64,000 bases of DNA from Methylorubrum salsuginis (GCF_900114375.1 NZ_FOSV01000004.1:1-64000); one strand, 5' to 3'. Shown: positions 52,327 to 60,193, counted from the first letter of the stretch. Made by a program: numbers and translations. Notes: generated by a model not told the origin, from the sequence alone.

Positions 52327-53451
52327 ATGCAGAGCAGCGGAGTCACCGTGAGCGTTCCCCCGTCGTCACAGGCCCGGCCCCTGCCGCTCGTCGGCGTCCT
52401 CGTGTTCGGAAGGGCACCGCGGCTGCATCTGCTGCCCCTGCGCCTGCGCGCGCTGGCCGCGGAGGCGCTGATGCAGGGCGCGCGCCTCGTCTTGCTCAAT
52501 TCCGACGACTGCAACCCGGAGACCGGGCGGCTGGAGGGGGAGACCTGGGAGGCCGGCGCCTGGGTGAGCGCGTCCGTGCCGCTGCCGGACGTGGTCCTCG
52601 TCGTCACCAACCCGCTTCAGGAGCGGCATCGCCGCGTCGATCGCTGGATCCGCGGCGCCGTTCCGGTCATCCGCGACACCGGCCCCGACAAGCTCGTGCT
52701 GCCGGCCCTGCTGACCGCGACGCCGCTCGCCCGCTACGTGATCCCGCAGGATACGGTCGATCCCGAGGCCCCGGCCGAGCGGATCGAGGCCTGGATGGCC
52801 GCGCACGGCGACTGCGTCGTCAAGGCGGTCGACGGCAAGCGCGGGCACGGCATCCACCGCCTGCATGCGGGATCCGGCGCGGGCTGGTGCCTGCGCAAGG
52901 ACGGCGCGGTGACGGCCTTCCCCGATCGCGCCACGGCCGCCGCCGCCGTGGCAGCCCGGATCGCCGGGCGCCTGCGCTACCGCCGCTACATCGTCCAGCG
53001 CTACATCGTCTCGACGAGTCCAGATGGGCGCGCCGCCGACCTGCGCCTCCACCTGCAACGCGACGGGCACGGCGCCTGGGGCGTGACCCGGCGCTATGTC
53101 CGCCTCGGCGAGGCGGGGCAGGCGGTGAGCAATGTCAGCCGCGGCGGCTATCAGGGCCCTCTCGACGGCTTCCTGGCGACCCGGAGGGCCCGTCCCGCTG
53201 CGGAGATCACGGCGGAGGCGGACGCGGCGGCGCTCGGCATCGCGGCGGCCATCGAGGCGGCGCAAGGCCATACCCTGTCGGAGCTCGGCGTCGACCTCGC
53301 CCTCGACCCCGACGACCGGCTCTGGCTCATCGAGACCAACACCCGGCCGCAGACCAGCCTGCACGAACACGATCGCGCCGTGCGCACCATCGCCTACGCC
53401 CTGTGGCTGGTCGCAGGGTCGCCGGCCGCGACGCTTCCGCCGCTCTCATGA
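52327..53451 (+). CDS. YheC/YheD-like ATP-grasp protein
   Basis: A 374-residue ATP-grasp protein of the type found in YheC/YheD (Bacillus spore-coat-associated) proteins. It shows GDCVVKAVDGKRGHGIHRL (ATP-binding Lys and Gly-rich loop), YIVQRYIV, RAADLRLHLQRDGHG and the metal-binding WLIETNTRPQTSLHEHD. An unrelated-looking N-terminal domain (LVGVLVFGRAPRLHLLPLRL) matches the pre-ATP-grasp domain. It is divergent from the other ATP-grasp gene and its 3' end overlaps the convergent carrier-protein gene by six bases. Substrates are unknown. Confidence 0.8.
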   Translation: MQSSGVTVSVPPSSQARPLPLVGVLVFGRAPRLHLLPLRLRALAAEALMQGARLVLLNSDDCNPETGRLEGETWEAGAWVSASVPLPDVVLVVTNPLQERHRRVDRWIRGAVPVIRDTGPDKLVLPALLTATPLARYVIPQDTVDPEAPAERIEAWMAAHGDCVVKAVDGKRGHGIHRLHAGSGAGWCLRKDGAVTAFPDRATAAAAVAARIAGRLRYRRYIVQRYIVSTSPDGRAADLRLHLQRDGHGAWGVTRRYVRLGEAGQAVSNVSRGGYQGPLDGFLATRRARPAAEITAEADAAALGIAAAIEAAQGHTLSELGVDLALDPDDRLWLIETNTRPQTSLHEHDRAVRTIAYALWLVAGSPAATLPPLS

Positions 53452-53694
53452 TCCGGCGCAGGCCCCGGGCGGGCGGCTCAGTTCGGCGATCAGTCCGGCG
53501 ACCGTCTGGTCGCCCTGCAAGATCAGGTGAGGATCGACTTCGCGGCCGAAGGTCCGCTCGAAGGCGAAGGTCATCTCGACGGCATCGATGGAGTCGAAAT
53601 CGTAGACTTCCATCGGCTCATGAAGGTCGAGATCGTCCGCCTCCCGACCGACGACGGATGCGACGTAGTCGATGATCCATCGGCCGACATCCAT
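53446..53694 (-). CDS. Acyl carrier protein
   Basis: An 82-residue acidic helical protein with the phosphopantetheine-attachment sequence VYDFDSIDAVEM (Ser about residue 35) and MTFAFERTFGREVD downstream, the usual acyl carrier fold. ATG 53694 gives a normal length; a TTG nine bases upstream is less likely. It is not the fatty-acid-synthesis AcpP, whose motif is LGADSLD, so it is a dedicated carrier. Its neighbours (Cys thioesterase, two ATP-grasp enzymes) make it the likely carrier of a small biosynthetic pathway. Confidence 0.85.
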   Translation of the reverse strand: MDVGRWIIDYVASVVGREADDLDLHEPMEVYDFDSIDAVEMTFAFERTFGREVDPHLILQGDQTVAGLIAELSRPPGACAGS

Positions 53695-54081
53695 GCCCGA
53701 CAATCCTCATGCTGTCCCGCCCGGGACGCGCGACGAGGCCATGGGCTTCGGCGCGGACGGAAGGCCGTCCCTTCGCGCCCCGCCCACCCTGTAGCGCCTG
53801 ACGGTTGCGGCGACGAGGCCGGACGAGGAGGGCGCCGAATCTGCCTGCCCTCCCGTCGGCTTCCCGTATCGGTCTCCGAGAGGCGGGTGCGCGAGACCGC
53901 GGCGCAGTCCCGCATCCTCAATGCCGGAAAGCTCCGTCATGAGGATGACCCGTCATCGATCCGACCGGGCGCGGACCTCCTGCGCCATGTCGCGGATGCC
54001 GATGCGGTCGGTCCCGGGGGAGACGTCCCGGTCCTGCATCGATGAGACCGATCGGTCTCGCAGCCTGAGCGGACGACTCAG
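53695..54081. other. Intergenic region upstream of the carrier-protein gene
   Basis: No gene is recognised; the open frames are short and mutually overlapping. It presumably contains the carrier-protein promoter. The second four-hairpin element begins at 54082. Confidence 0.4.
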
Positions 54082-54187
54082 ACCAAGCGGCACGGAACCG
54101 GACCGATGGTCCCGTTCCGTGCGTCCGGCGGACGCCCGTCGCCCCACCGTCGCGGGGCCAATCGGCGATGCGTCAGGATCATCGCCG
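54082..54187 (-). repeat. 106-bp four-hairpin element, copy 2 (inverted)
   Basis: Reverse complement of 49501-49606 with about 10-12 differences, most of them in loops or in the last stem. All four hairpins are kept. Its last stem reads CGGAACGGGACC/GGTCCGGTTCCG, with one compensating pair and one mismatch relative to copy 1. It ends eight bases before the stop codon of the DUF3309-like gene. Confidence 0.8.
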
Positions 54188-54194
54188 CTTGGTG

Positions 54195-54350
54195 TCAGAT
54201 TCGTCCGGTCACGAGCAGCACGATGAGAATGATGAGCAGAATGCCGCCCAATCCGAAGCCGGGTCCACGATAGGCTCCGCCGCCGAGGAAGCCGCCACCG
54301 CCGAACGCGAGAAGGATGAGCAGGATCAGCAGAATGGTCGTGACGGACAT
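54195..54350 (-). CDS. DUF3309-type tiny membrane protein
   Basis: A 51-residue protein, MSVTTILLILLILLAFGGGG then FLGGGAYRGPGFGLGGILL and IILIVLLVTGRI. Two hydrophobic helices are joined by a Gly-rich loop, the pattern of DUF3309 proteins that are common near stress genes in alphaproteobacteria. The start at 54350 is an ATG and the stop TGA at 54195-54197. A GCAAC-N17-CGTT sequence about 50 bases upstream resembles an EcfG promoter. Confidence 0.8.
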   Translation of the reverse strand: MSVTTILLILLILLAFGGGGFLGGGAYRGPGFGLGGILLIILIVLLVTGRI

Positions 54351-54397
54351 GAGTGGCGCTCCTCACGCTCCCGCATCATCGCTTGAGCGTGACGCCT

Positions 54398-54423
54398 AAC
54401 GATTGCCGTCACACAATCGTTGC
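54398..54423 (-). promoter_or_regulatory. Possible EcfG-type promoter of the DUF3309-like gene
   Basis: On the minus strand GCAAC, 17 bases, CGTT: one mismatch in the -35, a perfect -10 and correct spacing. It is 48 bases from the ATG. Confidence 0.45.
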
Positions 54424-54942
54424 AGGCGGCCGAGCGCGCCCGCGCCCGACCTCGTCATGCCGCTGCTCAGGGACGCTTCGCGCCGCACCCTTCACGGCTT
54501 TGCCGGAGAAGCCTGTTCCGTCGAACCGGTTTCCCTTGCCGCCGTCCTGAAGGACGTGCCCTCCGGTCTAGCGCGGGGCCGTGGCCGCGCGTCGTGCAGG
54601 TTGTGAATCTGATGCCTTGCGTCCGCTAAAATATCTATCAATCGGCAAATTCATATCGCTCATTTGCCTGCATCGCTGGGGCGATTTGAAATACAGGGTT
54701 CAATTTCGAGGTTCGCAGGGTCGTAGCTCGGCCAAATCCGGAGCGTCCCAGAATATTCCACGAAACTTCCTCCCGCCGCCGATTTCATCTTTGGGCGCGA
54801 GGGCGCCAAGGCAATCTTGCGACAGTTGCTGGCAAGATTGCCTTGCCTCTTGATTTTTCCTGATATGAATTCGGACCGATTTGAAATCGATATCGGCTTG
54901 ATCTTGAGCGATAGGGCTGCCGGTTAGGAATTTCGAAAAATA
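54424..54942. other. AT-richer intergenic region with a hairpin
   Basis: No gene is recognised. From about 54610 the base composition shifts clearly toward A+T. A hairpin with arms AAGGCAATCTTGC and GCAAGATTGCCTT lies at about 54810-54843 and is followed by CTCTTGATTTTT, which could act as a terminator on the plus strand. The shift marks the left edge of the HExxH/adenylation operon region and suggests acquired DNA. Confidence 0.5.
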
Positions 54943-55254
54943 TCACGAGAGTAAATCATTGCCGTGAATGTCGGTGCGCTTTTGCTGCATCATGAGCGTG
55001 CAAACCATTTGATTTGCCGTCGATTCGGGCGCCGCAAGCTGCGTCTTCCTTGACATCGCGAGCATTTTCAGAAACGGTCGAGCTTCTTCACTGAGGGGAC
55101 CGTTCATATGCAGCCCAACCGCGTTCAGGATGAGGCCGAGATCGTCGGCGGCCAAGCGACGCTTCTCGATCTGCGCCAGCTCCTCGGTTTTCGCGATCTC
55201 GAAGGGGTCGGCGCCAGCGAAGAAGAGATGGCGGCCGCACTCGACGCCGCGCAC
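54943..55254 (-). CDS. Possible small unknown protein
   Basis: A 103-codon frame with balanced amino-acid composition and helical character (DLGLILNAVGLHMNGPLSEE, then ARPFLKMLAMSRKTQLAA). G+C at third codon positions is high in the first half, and the frame stays open through AT-richer DNA in the second, which favours a real gene. The only long start is GTG 55254 without a visible ribosome-binding site. It overlaps on the opposite strand a 60-residue frame that has a good ribosome-binding site, so at most one of the two is likely to be real. No family recognised. Confidence 0.38.
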   Translation of the reverse strand: MRGVECGRHLFFAGADPFEIAKTEELAQIEKRRLAADDLGLILNAVGLHMNGPLSEEARPFLKMLAMSRKTQLAAPESTANQMVCTLMMQQKRTDIHGNDLLS

Positions 55255-55290
55255 GTGAAGATCGGTGAGACGCCCCCTCCCTCCCCGTAA
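55108..55290 (+). CDS. Possible short acidic peptide upstream of the HExxH gene (candidate precursor)
   Basis: A 60-residue frame starting at ATG 55108 with a GAGGGG ribosome-binding site nine bases upstream. The peptide is acidic (MQPNRVQDEAEIVGG, ASEEEMAAALDAAH) and ends in HVKIGETPPPSP. It lies 58 bases before the HExxH-protein gene, the position expected for the precursor of a ribosomally made, modified peptide. The opposite strand also has an open frame here, so the call is tentative. Confidence 0.33.
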   Translation: MQPNRVQDEAEIVGGQATLLDLRQLLGFRDLEGVGASEEEMAAALDAAHVKIGETPPPSP

Positions 55291-55348
55291 GGTAAACTTC
55301 GATTTTTTCTGCTGTCCGGCGGCGATGCAACGATCGCCGCCGATCTGA

Positions 55349-56326
55349 TTGGCGAGTGTCGAATTGTTTCGTCCGACGGCAGGACTCGATCACGATCACA
55401 TCGTCAGAGAAGAGCTCGCGGCAAGCTTGGCGTACGTCGCCTCGAATGCCGCGAGCCTTCTCGAAGGCTCCGGAGTCGATCCGATCCAGGTCGATCGCGA
55501 CGTCCGTGAGCATCGCTTGGACCCTACGGTCTTCGCCCGCTACTACGAACTCGTTCTCTCGCTTCAGCGCGGCCAACGGGACGAGGCACAACGTCTTTAT
55601 CGCGAAATCGCCGATCGGTCCCGCGGGGCGGCGGCCTTCGCGGTTCTGCCCTTCGGCGAGCGCGATTTCGGGCCGGAGGCTGAACGCTACCAACGCTGGC
55701 TGAGCCCTGGACAGACAGGGAGCGGGCTTGTCCGAGCCCCCGTAAAAGAGGACTGGGCCGCCTTCTCCGCCGGAGTGCCGGCCGCACTCGCGCTGATCGC
55801 TGCGGCCGATTCCGACCTTGCGGCCGAACTACGCTCGTGCGTCGTCCGCATCGTCGGAGCATCCGACAACCCGGAGGGGCCGCGCTCGTTCGGTGGCGCA
55901 TCCTCGTTCATGCTCTGGGGCGCGGTGTTCCTCAATGTGGCTCTGCACCGAACCCGTACGGAGATCGCCGCGGGCCTCGTGCACGAGAGCGCTCATCAGG
56001 TGCTTTTCGCCCTGTCCTGCCGGGAGCCGGTCGTCGCGAATGCCCTCGATGCGCGCTTCGCCTCTCCGCTGCGACGCGATCCGAGACCGATCATTGGGGT
56101 CTATCACGCCACCTTCGTCTGCGCCCGCATGGGCTACGCCTTCCGGGCCATGCTGGCGGGCGCGTGCGGCCTGGCCCGCGACGAGCGGGCCGACCTCGGC
56201 GATCAGCTCGACAAGGCCCGGGCCGACTTCGCTAAGGGATTCGTGACGCTGCAGGAGAGCGGCCATCTCACGGATCTGGGGCGTCGTCTTCTCGACGAGG
56301 CGGCGGCCAGCCTCGAGGTGGACTGA
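55349..56326 (+). CDS. HExxH-motif protein resembling putative peptide beta-hydroxylases
   Basis: A 325-residue protein. LVHESAHQVLFAL places an HExxH metal-binding motif at residues 212-216, followed by RRDPRPIIGVYHATFVCARM, whose His is a likely third ligand. The order (Ser/Gly-rich segment, HExxH, then R-P-x-x-G-x-x-H) fits the mod_HExxH domain family found in peptide-modification loci, some members of which are annotated as 2-oxoglutarate-type peptide beta-hydroxylases; this is recalled knowledge. The frame begins just after an in-frame TGA, and TTG 55349 or 55364 are the only near starts. The next gene follows after three bases, so they form an operon. Confidence 0.7.
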   Translation: MASVELFRPTAGLDHDHIVREELAASLAYVASNAASLLEGSGVDPIQVDRDVREHRLDPTVFARYYELVLSLQRGQRDEAQRLYREIADRSRGAAAFAVLPFGERDFGPEAERYQRWLSPGQTGSGLVRAPVKEDWAAFSAGVPAALALIAAADSDLAAELRSCVVRIVGASDNPEGPRSFGGASSFMLWGAVFLNVALHRTRTEIAAGLVHESAHQVLFALSCREPVVANALDARFASPLRRDPRPIIGVYHATFVCARMGYAFRAMLAGACGLARDERADLGDQLDKARADFAKGFVTLQESGHLTDLGRRLLDEAAASLEVD

Positions 56327-56329
56327 GCG

Positions 56330-59300
56330 GTGGTGACAGGCGATCCGGCCCTCAGCTTCGCTCAGGGCCCGCAGGCCAACCTCGACCCTTATGAGGGGAT
56401 GACCCTCACCGAAGCGCTCGCGGCGCGCGTGGCGCGCGCCGCGGAAGCCCGGTTCTCCAGCATCGGCGACGACGGCGTCCGCGCGGAGAGCTACGCGGCG
56501 TTGTGGTCGCGGTCCGGCCGCATCGCCGCCGCGCTGACGGCGCTCGGCCTTCCGCCGGGCAGTCCCATCGCTCTCCTCACCGACGACGGACTGGATTTCA
56601 TCCCGGCCTTCTGGGCCTGCCTGCGGGCAGGCCACACGGCCGTTCCGTTGATGAGCGCGGCGGACGCGCTTCGCACCAGGGGGAACGCTTCCGCCTTCAC
56701 GCTCGCCCTTACCCGCGCTTCACCGGCGGTGGTGATCGCGGATGCGGGTTTCCGGGACATCGCGCGGGCGGAGCTGGCGCACTGCCCCTGTCTCGATCCG
56801 GAGGGGATCGAGACAACGCCGCCGTTCACCGACGCAGCTGCGCCGGCCGATACGGTCCTGTTGCTCCCGACCTCCGGCACAACCGGGCAGATCAAGCTCG
56901 TCGCCCTGAGCCAAAGGGCGCTTCTCTACCGCGCCTTCACCGTGCGAGCGCCCTCCGAGACAAGCCGGGCCCATGTCAGCGTGTTTCCGTTGGACAGTAC
57001 GACCGGCATGCGATGCGCTTTGCTGCAGCGGCCCGATTGGGTTCGCCTGCCGATGAGTGTCCTCGTTCGAAGGCCCGAGCGCTTCCTCGATGTGCTGGCG
57101 CAGTTCCGGGCGTCGGATGCCGGCCTCACCAACACCCTGGCCGAAATGATCCTCGCGGCGAGGGAGGGGGCGGATAAAACCTGGGATCTGCGTGGGCTGA
57201 AGCAGGTCTCGTTAGGGGCCGAAACCGTTCAGCTCTCCACGGTCCGGCGTCTCGACGCGATGCTGCAACGCTTCGGTGCGCCGCCGCGCTCGGTGCGGGC
57301 GGGCTACGGAACGACGGAGACGGGCGTCCTCGTGGCGGGCGCCGATCCTCTTGCCTGTGGAGAGGGTCGGCACAACGCCGCCGTGCTCGGTCCCTGCGCA
57401 CCGAACGTCGCGATCCGCATCCTCGACGAGGCCGGTCGGCTCGTCCCGGCCGGACGGACCGGGAACATCGAAGTGAGCTGCGACGGCTCCTTCTTCTCGG
57501 GATACTGGGATTGCGGGCACCTCGATACGAGGGGGTTCACGGCGGACGGCTGGTGGCGCACCGAGGATACGGGGTTCCTGGACGACGGACGGCTGGTGCT
57601 TCAGGGCCGGACCAAGGACATCCTCGTGGTCAACGGCCGCAAGGTCTCGCTCGCGGCGATCGACGAGGCCCTGGACGCCGCGCTCCCGAACCGCCGGGCC
57701 TATGCCTGCTCGGTTCGCCACGATGACGGGCCGGCCGAGCGCCTCGTGGTCGCCGTCGCCGGTCCGGATCCCGGTACGCTTCCCGAGCCCGTCGTCCGCG
57801 CGGTCCGCGAAGCCGTCGGCCATGCGTTCGGCCTTGCCGTCGAGGCGGTGGTGCAGATTCCCACCGCCGACATCCCCACGACCGCGACCGGCAAGATCAG
57901 CCGGCACGCCCTCGCGGATCGCCTCGCGTTGCACGTGACCGTCCCGCCGCCGGGCGGCCGGACGACGGCCGCGGAGCCCGTCGCATCCGGGCAAGCGCCT
58001 GCGCGCATCGCCCGCCTCTGGGAAGCCGTCCTCGGACCCGGCAGCGCCACCGACCCGGACGCGGATTTCTATGCGCTCGGCGGCGAATCGATGCGGTCCC
58101 TGCAGCTGTTCTCCCGCCTGAGCGAGGCCTTCGGTGTCACCCTCGACCCGCGCGCCTTCTACCGGCGCCCGACGCTCGCCGGGCTCGTAGCGCTTCTGGA
58201 CGAAGCCCCCGCACCCGCCGGGGAACCGGAAGGCACGCCCGACCTGTGGCCGCTGACGGCCCGCCAGCACCGGGATCTGCTCGTCTTCGTGGAGACGTGG
58301 CACGGCCGTCGCCTGACCGAAGACAGGCTGATGGTCAGCTTCAACATCGACGGATCCAAGCCGCCGATCTTCTTCGTGTGTCAGGTCGAATTCGAGCTGA
58401 GGGACTTGGCCAAGGCGCTGGGACCGGATCAGCCGGTCCACGGCTTTCGATCCGGCCACATGGTTGCCGCGCAGCAGGAGGATGCGGTCCAGGCCTTCGC
58501 GCTCCGCTACGCCGCCGATCTGCAGGCGATCCATCCGGAAGGGCCGGTTCTGCTGGCCGGCACCTGTCAGGGGGGCATCATCGCCCAAGCCGTCGCGGAA
58601 CATCTGCTGCGACGGGAGCGCGACGTGCCGCTGCTGACGCTGATGGACTGGGGGTTTAGGCTTCGGCCCTATCCCGGATCCGTTCTCTTCCTCTACGGAC
58701 AGGACAGCCATTTCTCGAGCCCGTACCGGCGATTCCACGAACCCTCTCGGGCCTGGAACAGGCGATACGGCGCGGTGGCGGCGGTCGCCGTACCCGGTGC
58801 GGCCTACCGGGAGCTCTTCGATGCGCCCCACGTCGCTCGGACCGCCACGGCGCTCGCCGAGGCCTGCGCGGCCGCCCTGGCTCGATCTCCGCTTCACCTG
58901 CCGGCGGAGGGCCGCCGCGCCAGCGTCACGCTCGCTTCGCCGCCGACGCATATGGCGGCCGGGCAGACGCTGACGATCGAAGTCGCCGTGAGCAACGGCA
59001 GTGCCTACGCTTGGCATGAGACCGAGCGGTCCGGCCTGATGCTGGGAAATTACTGGGTCGATTCGTCGGGGCAGATGCTTCAGCCGACCGACGGACGCAG
59101 CCTCCTGCCGCGAATCGCCCCGGGAGAAACCGTCACACTCGGGTTGACCGTCAAGGCGCCGCACCGCGCCGGACAGCTCTCGCTCGCCGTCGATCTCGTC
59201 GAGGAAGGGAGTGCCTGGTTCGATCCGGCGCGCCAGCATGGCGCGGCCGTCATTCCCGTCGCGGTCGGGGTGCCGGCCTCGGACGGCACCGTGGAGGCCT

Positions 59301-59683
59301 GCCCGCCCGCCCTGGAGAGCCCGCATCTCGTCATCGACGGGACGGTGAGAGCCGGGCATGTCTCGACCGACGAGCTGTGCTTCTCCGTGCCGGCCTCGGC
59401 CCGATCCGTCCGGCTCGTTTCGAGCATCATGGCGGCTGCGCCGCCCGACATCCGCACGCTCGGCCTGCTGATCACGCGGATGACGGTCGAGGCGGGCGGT
59501 TCGGTTCGGAACATCGACATCGCCGATCCAGCCCTGTCGATCGGATTCCACGAGCTTGAGGAACAGGAGGGACGAACATGGCGCTGGACGAACGGTGATG
59601 CCGTCCTCGCCCCGGAGCTTTGGTCCGGATTGAGCGGCGATTTCGTGCTGCGCATCAACGGTATCTTTCCGTCGAAAGGTTGA
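56330..59683 (+). CDS. NRPS-like protein: adenylation, carrier, Cys-thioesterase and C-terminal beta domains
   Basis: An 1117-residue protein. Residues 1-545 form an adenylation domain (PTSGTTGQIKL, YGTTETGV, GWWRTEDTGFL, VVNGRKVS, TGKISR with the A10 Lys). Residues 560-625 are a carrier domain with YALGGESMRSL (Ser 587). Residues 680-860 are a thioesterase-fold domain with AGTCQGG, Cys 746 instead of Ser; the region where the catalytic His is expected reads PGAAYREL. Residues 870-1117 hold an Ig-like segment (SLAVDLVEEGSAWFD) and a second beta-rich domain (GFHELEEQEGRTWRWTNGDA) of the kind seen on carbohydrate-related proteins. There is no condensation domain. The start is GTG 56330 or 56333. 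The substrate code was not read. Confidence 0.85.
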   Translation: MVTGDPALSFAQGPQANLDPYEGMTLTEALAARVARAAEARFSSIGDDGVRAESYAALWSRSGRIAAALTALGLPPGSPIALLTDDGLDFIPAFWACLRAGHTAVPLMSAADALRTRGNASAFTLALTRASPAVVIADAGFRDIARAELAHCPCLDPEGIETTPPFTDAAAPADTVLLLPTSGTTGQIKLVALSQRALLYRAFTVRAPSETSRAHVSVFPLDSTTGMRCALLQRPDWVRLPMSVLVRRPERFLDVLAQFRASDAGLTNTLAEMILAAREGADKTWDLRGLKQVSLGAETVQLSTVRRLDAMLQRFGAPPRSVRAGYGTTETGVLVAGADPLACGEGRHNAAVLGPCAPNVAIRILDEAGRLVPAGRTGNIEVSCDGSFFSGYWDCGHLDTRGFTADGWWRTEDTGFLDDGRLVLQGRTKDILVVNGRKVSLAAIDEALDAALPNRRAYACSVRHDDGPAERLVVAVAGPDPGTLPEPVVRAVREAVGHAFGLAVEAVVQIPTADIPTTATGKISRHALADRLALHVTVPPPGGRTTAAEPVASGQAPARIARLWEAVLGPGSATDPDADFYALGGESMRSLQLFSRLSEAFGVTLDPRAFYRRPTLAGLVALLDEAPAPAGEPEGTPDLWPLTARQHRDLLVFVETWHGRRLTEDRLMVSFNIDGSKPPIFFVCQVEFELRDLAKALGPDQPVHGFRSGHMVAAQQEDAVQAFALRYAADLQAIHPEGPVLLAGTCQGGIIAQAVAEHLLRRERDVPLLTLMDWGFRLRPYPGSVLFLYGQDSHFSSPYRRFHEPSRAWNRRYGAVAAVAVPGAAYRELFDAPHVARTATALAEACAAALARSPLHLPAEGRRASVTLASPPTHMAAGQTLTIEVAVSNGSAYAWHETERSGLMLGNYWVDSSGQMLQPTDGRSLLPRIAPGETVTLGLTVKAPHRAGQLSLAVDLVEEGSAWFDPARQHGAAVIPVAVGVPASDGTVEACPPALESPHLVIDGTVRAGHVSTDELCFSVPASARSVRLVSSIMAAAPPDIRTLGLLITRMTVEAGGSVRNIDIADPALSIGFHELEEQEGRTWRWTNGDAVLAPELWSGLSGDFVLRINGIFPSKG

Positions 59684-60017
59684 GTTCCCCGTTTTCCGCT
59701 CCTTCATGTATAATTTTGTTTCCGTATAGTCAATATAATCGATTTATATATAAATAAATCTATCCGGTGGCCGTAATGAAACGATAATTCAGTCACCATT
59801 TGCCATTTGCAATTGCTCGAGAGTTCGATGCTCTGTCGATTGGGTGTCCGATCTGGGCTGCCGTGAGCCGTCGGCGCGGATGCGCCCGGGCCCGCGAACG
59901 CCGTCGGATGCGGCGTGTCGAACCGCACTCCGGCTCTGAAAGTGAGACGCTGCTGTGAGATGCGCCGGCCCGAGAGGCCGATATTTCTGAAATCGGCTGA
60001 CGCTTCAGCAAGTGCGT
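59684..60017. other. AT-rich tail of the operon and spacer before tRNA-Gly
   Basis: Positions 59700-59790 are strikingly AT-rich (for example TTTATATATAAATAAATC) compared with the rest of the window; GC content then returns to normal. No gene is recognised. A frame that reads through the tRNA gene (59704-60078, minus) is spurious. An integration remnant is possible, but no copy of the tRNA end was found within the window. Confidence 0.45.
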
Positions 60018-60092
60018 TGGAGCGGGCGATCGGGATCGAACCGACGACATTCAGCTTGGGAAGCTGACGTTCTACCACTGAACTACGCCCGC
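60018..60092 (-). tRNA. tRNA-Gly (anticodon CCC)
   Basis: On the minus strand the gene folds as a complete cloverleaf: acceptor GCGGGCG/CGCCCGC, D arm GTTC...GAAC, anticodon stem TCAGC/GCTGA with loop TTCCCAA giving anticodon CCC, and T arm GTCGG TTCGATC CCGAT. The discriminator base is T and CCA is encoded (60018-60020). Its 3' end faces the HExxH/adenylation region, the side at which integrating elements normally insert. Confidence 0.93.
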
Positions 60093-60193
60093 GCCGGGGA
60101 CTCCGGCCGGTGCCCCGGCGAACCGGGGCCTCGCGGAGCGACGCGCCCCCTGGTTCTAAGGGTTGGCGGGCGGCTGTCCACCCTAAAAATGCG

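Noticed and set aside
54168..54386. Plus-strand 72-codon frame over the DUF3309-like gene
   Set aside because: The minus strand encodes a typical two-helix DUF3309 protein. The plus frame is its antisense shadow, rich in Glu, Gln and Ala.
57212..59707. Minus-strand frame of 831 codons opposite the NRPS-like gene
   Set aside because: The plus strand carries all adenylation and carrier motifs in order. The antisense frame has no recognisable domain.
59704..60078. Minus-strand frame of 124 codons running through the tRNA-Gly gene
   Set aside because: Its first residues (QLPKLNVVGSIPIARS) are the usual product of translating a tRNA in the wrong sense, and the rest lies in AT-rich non-coding DNA.
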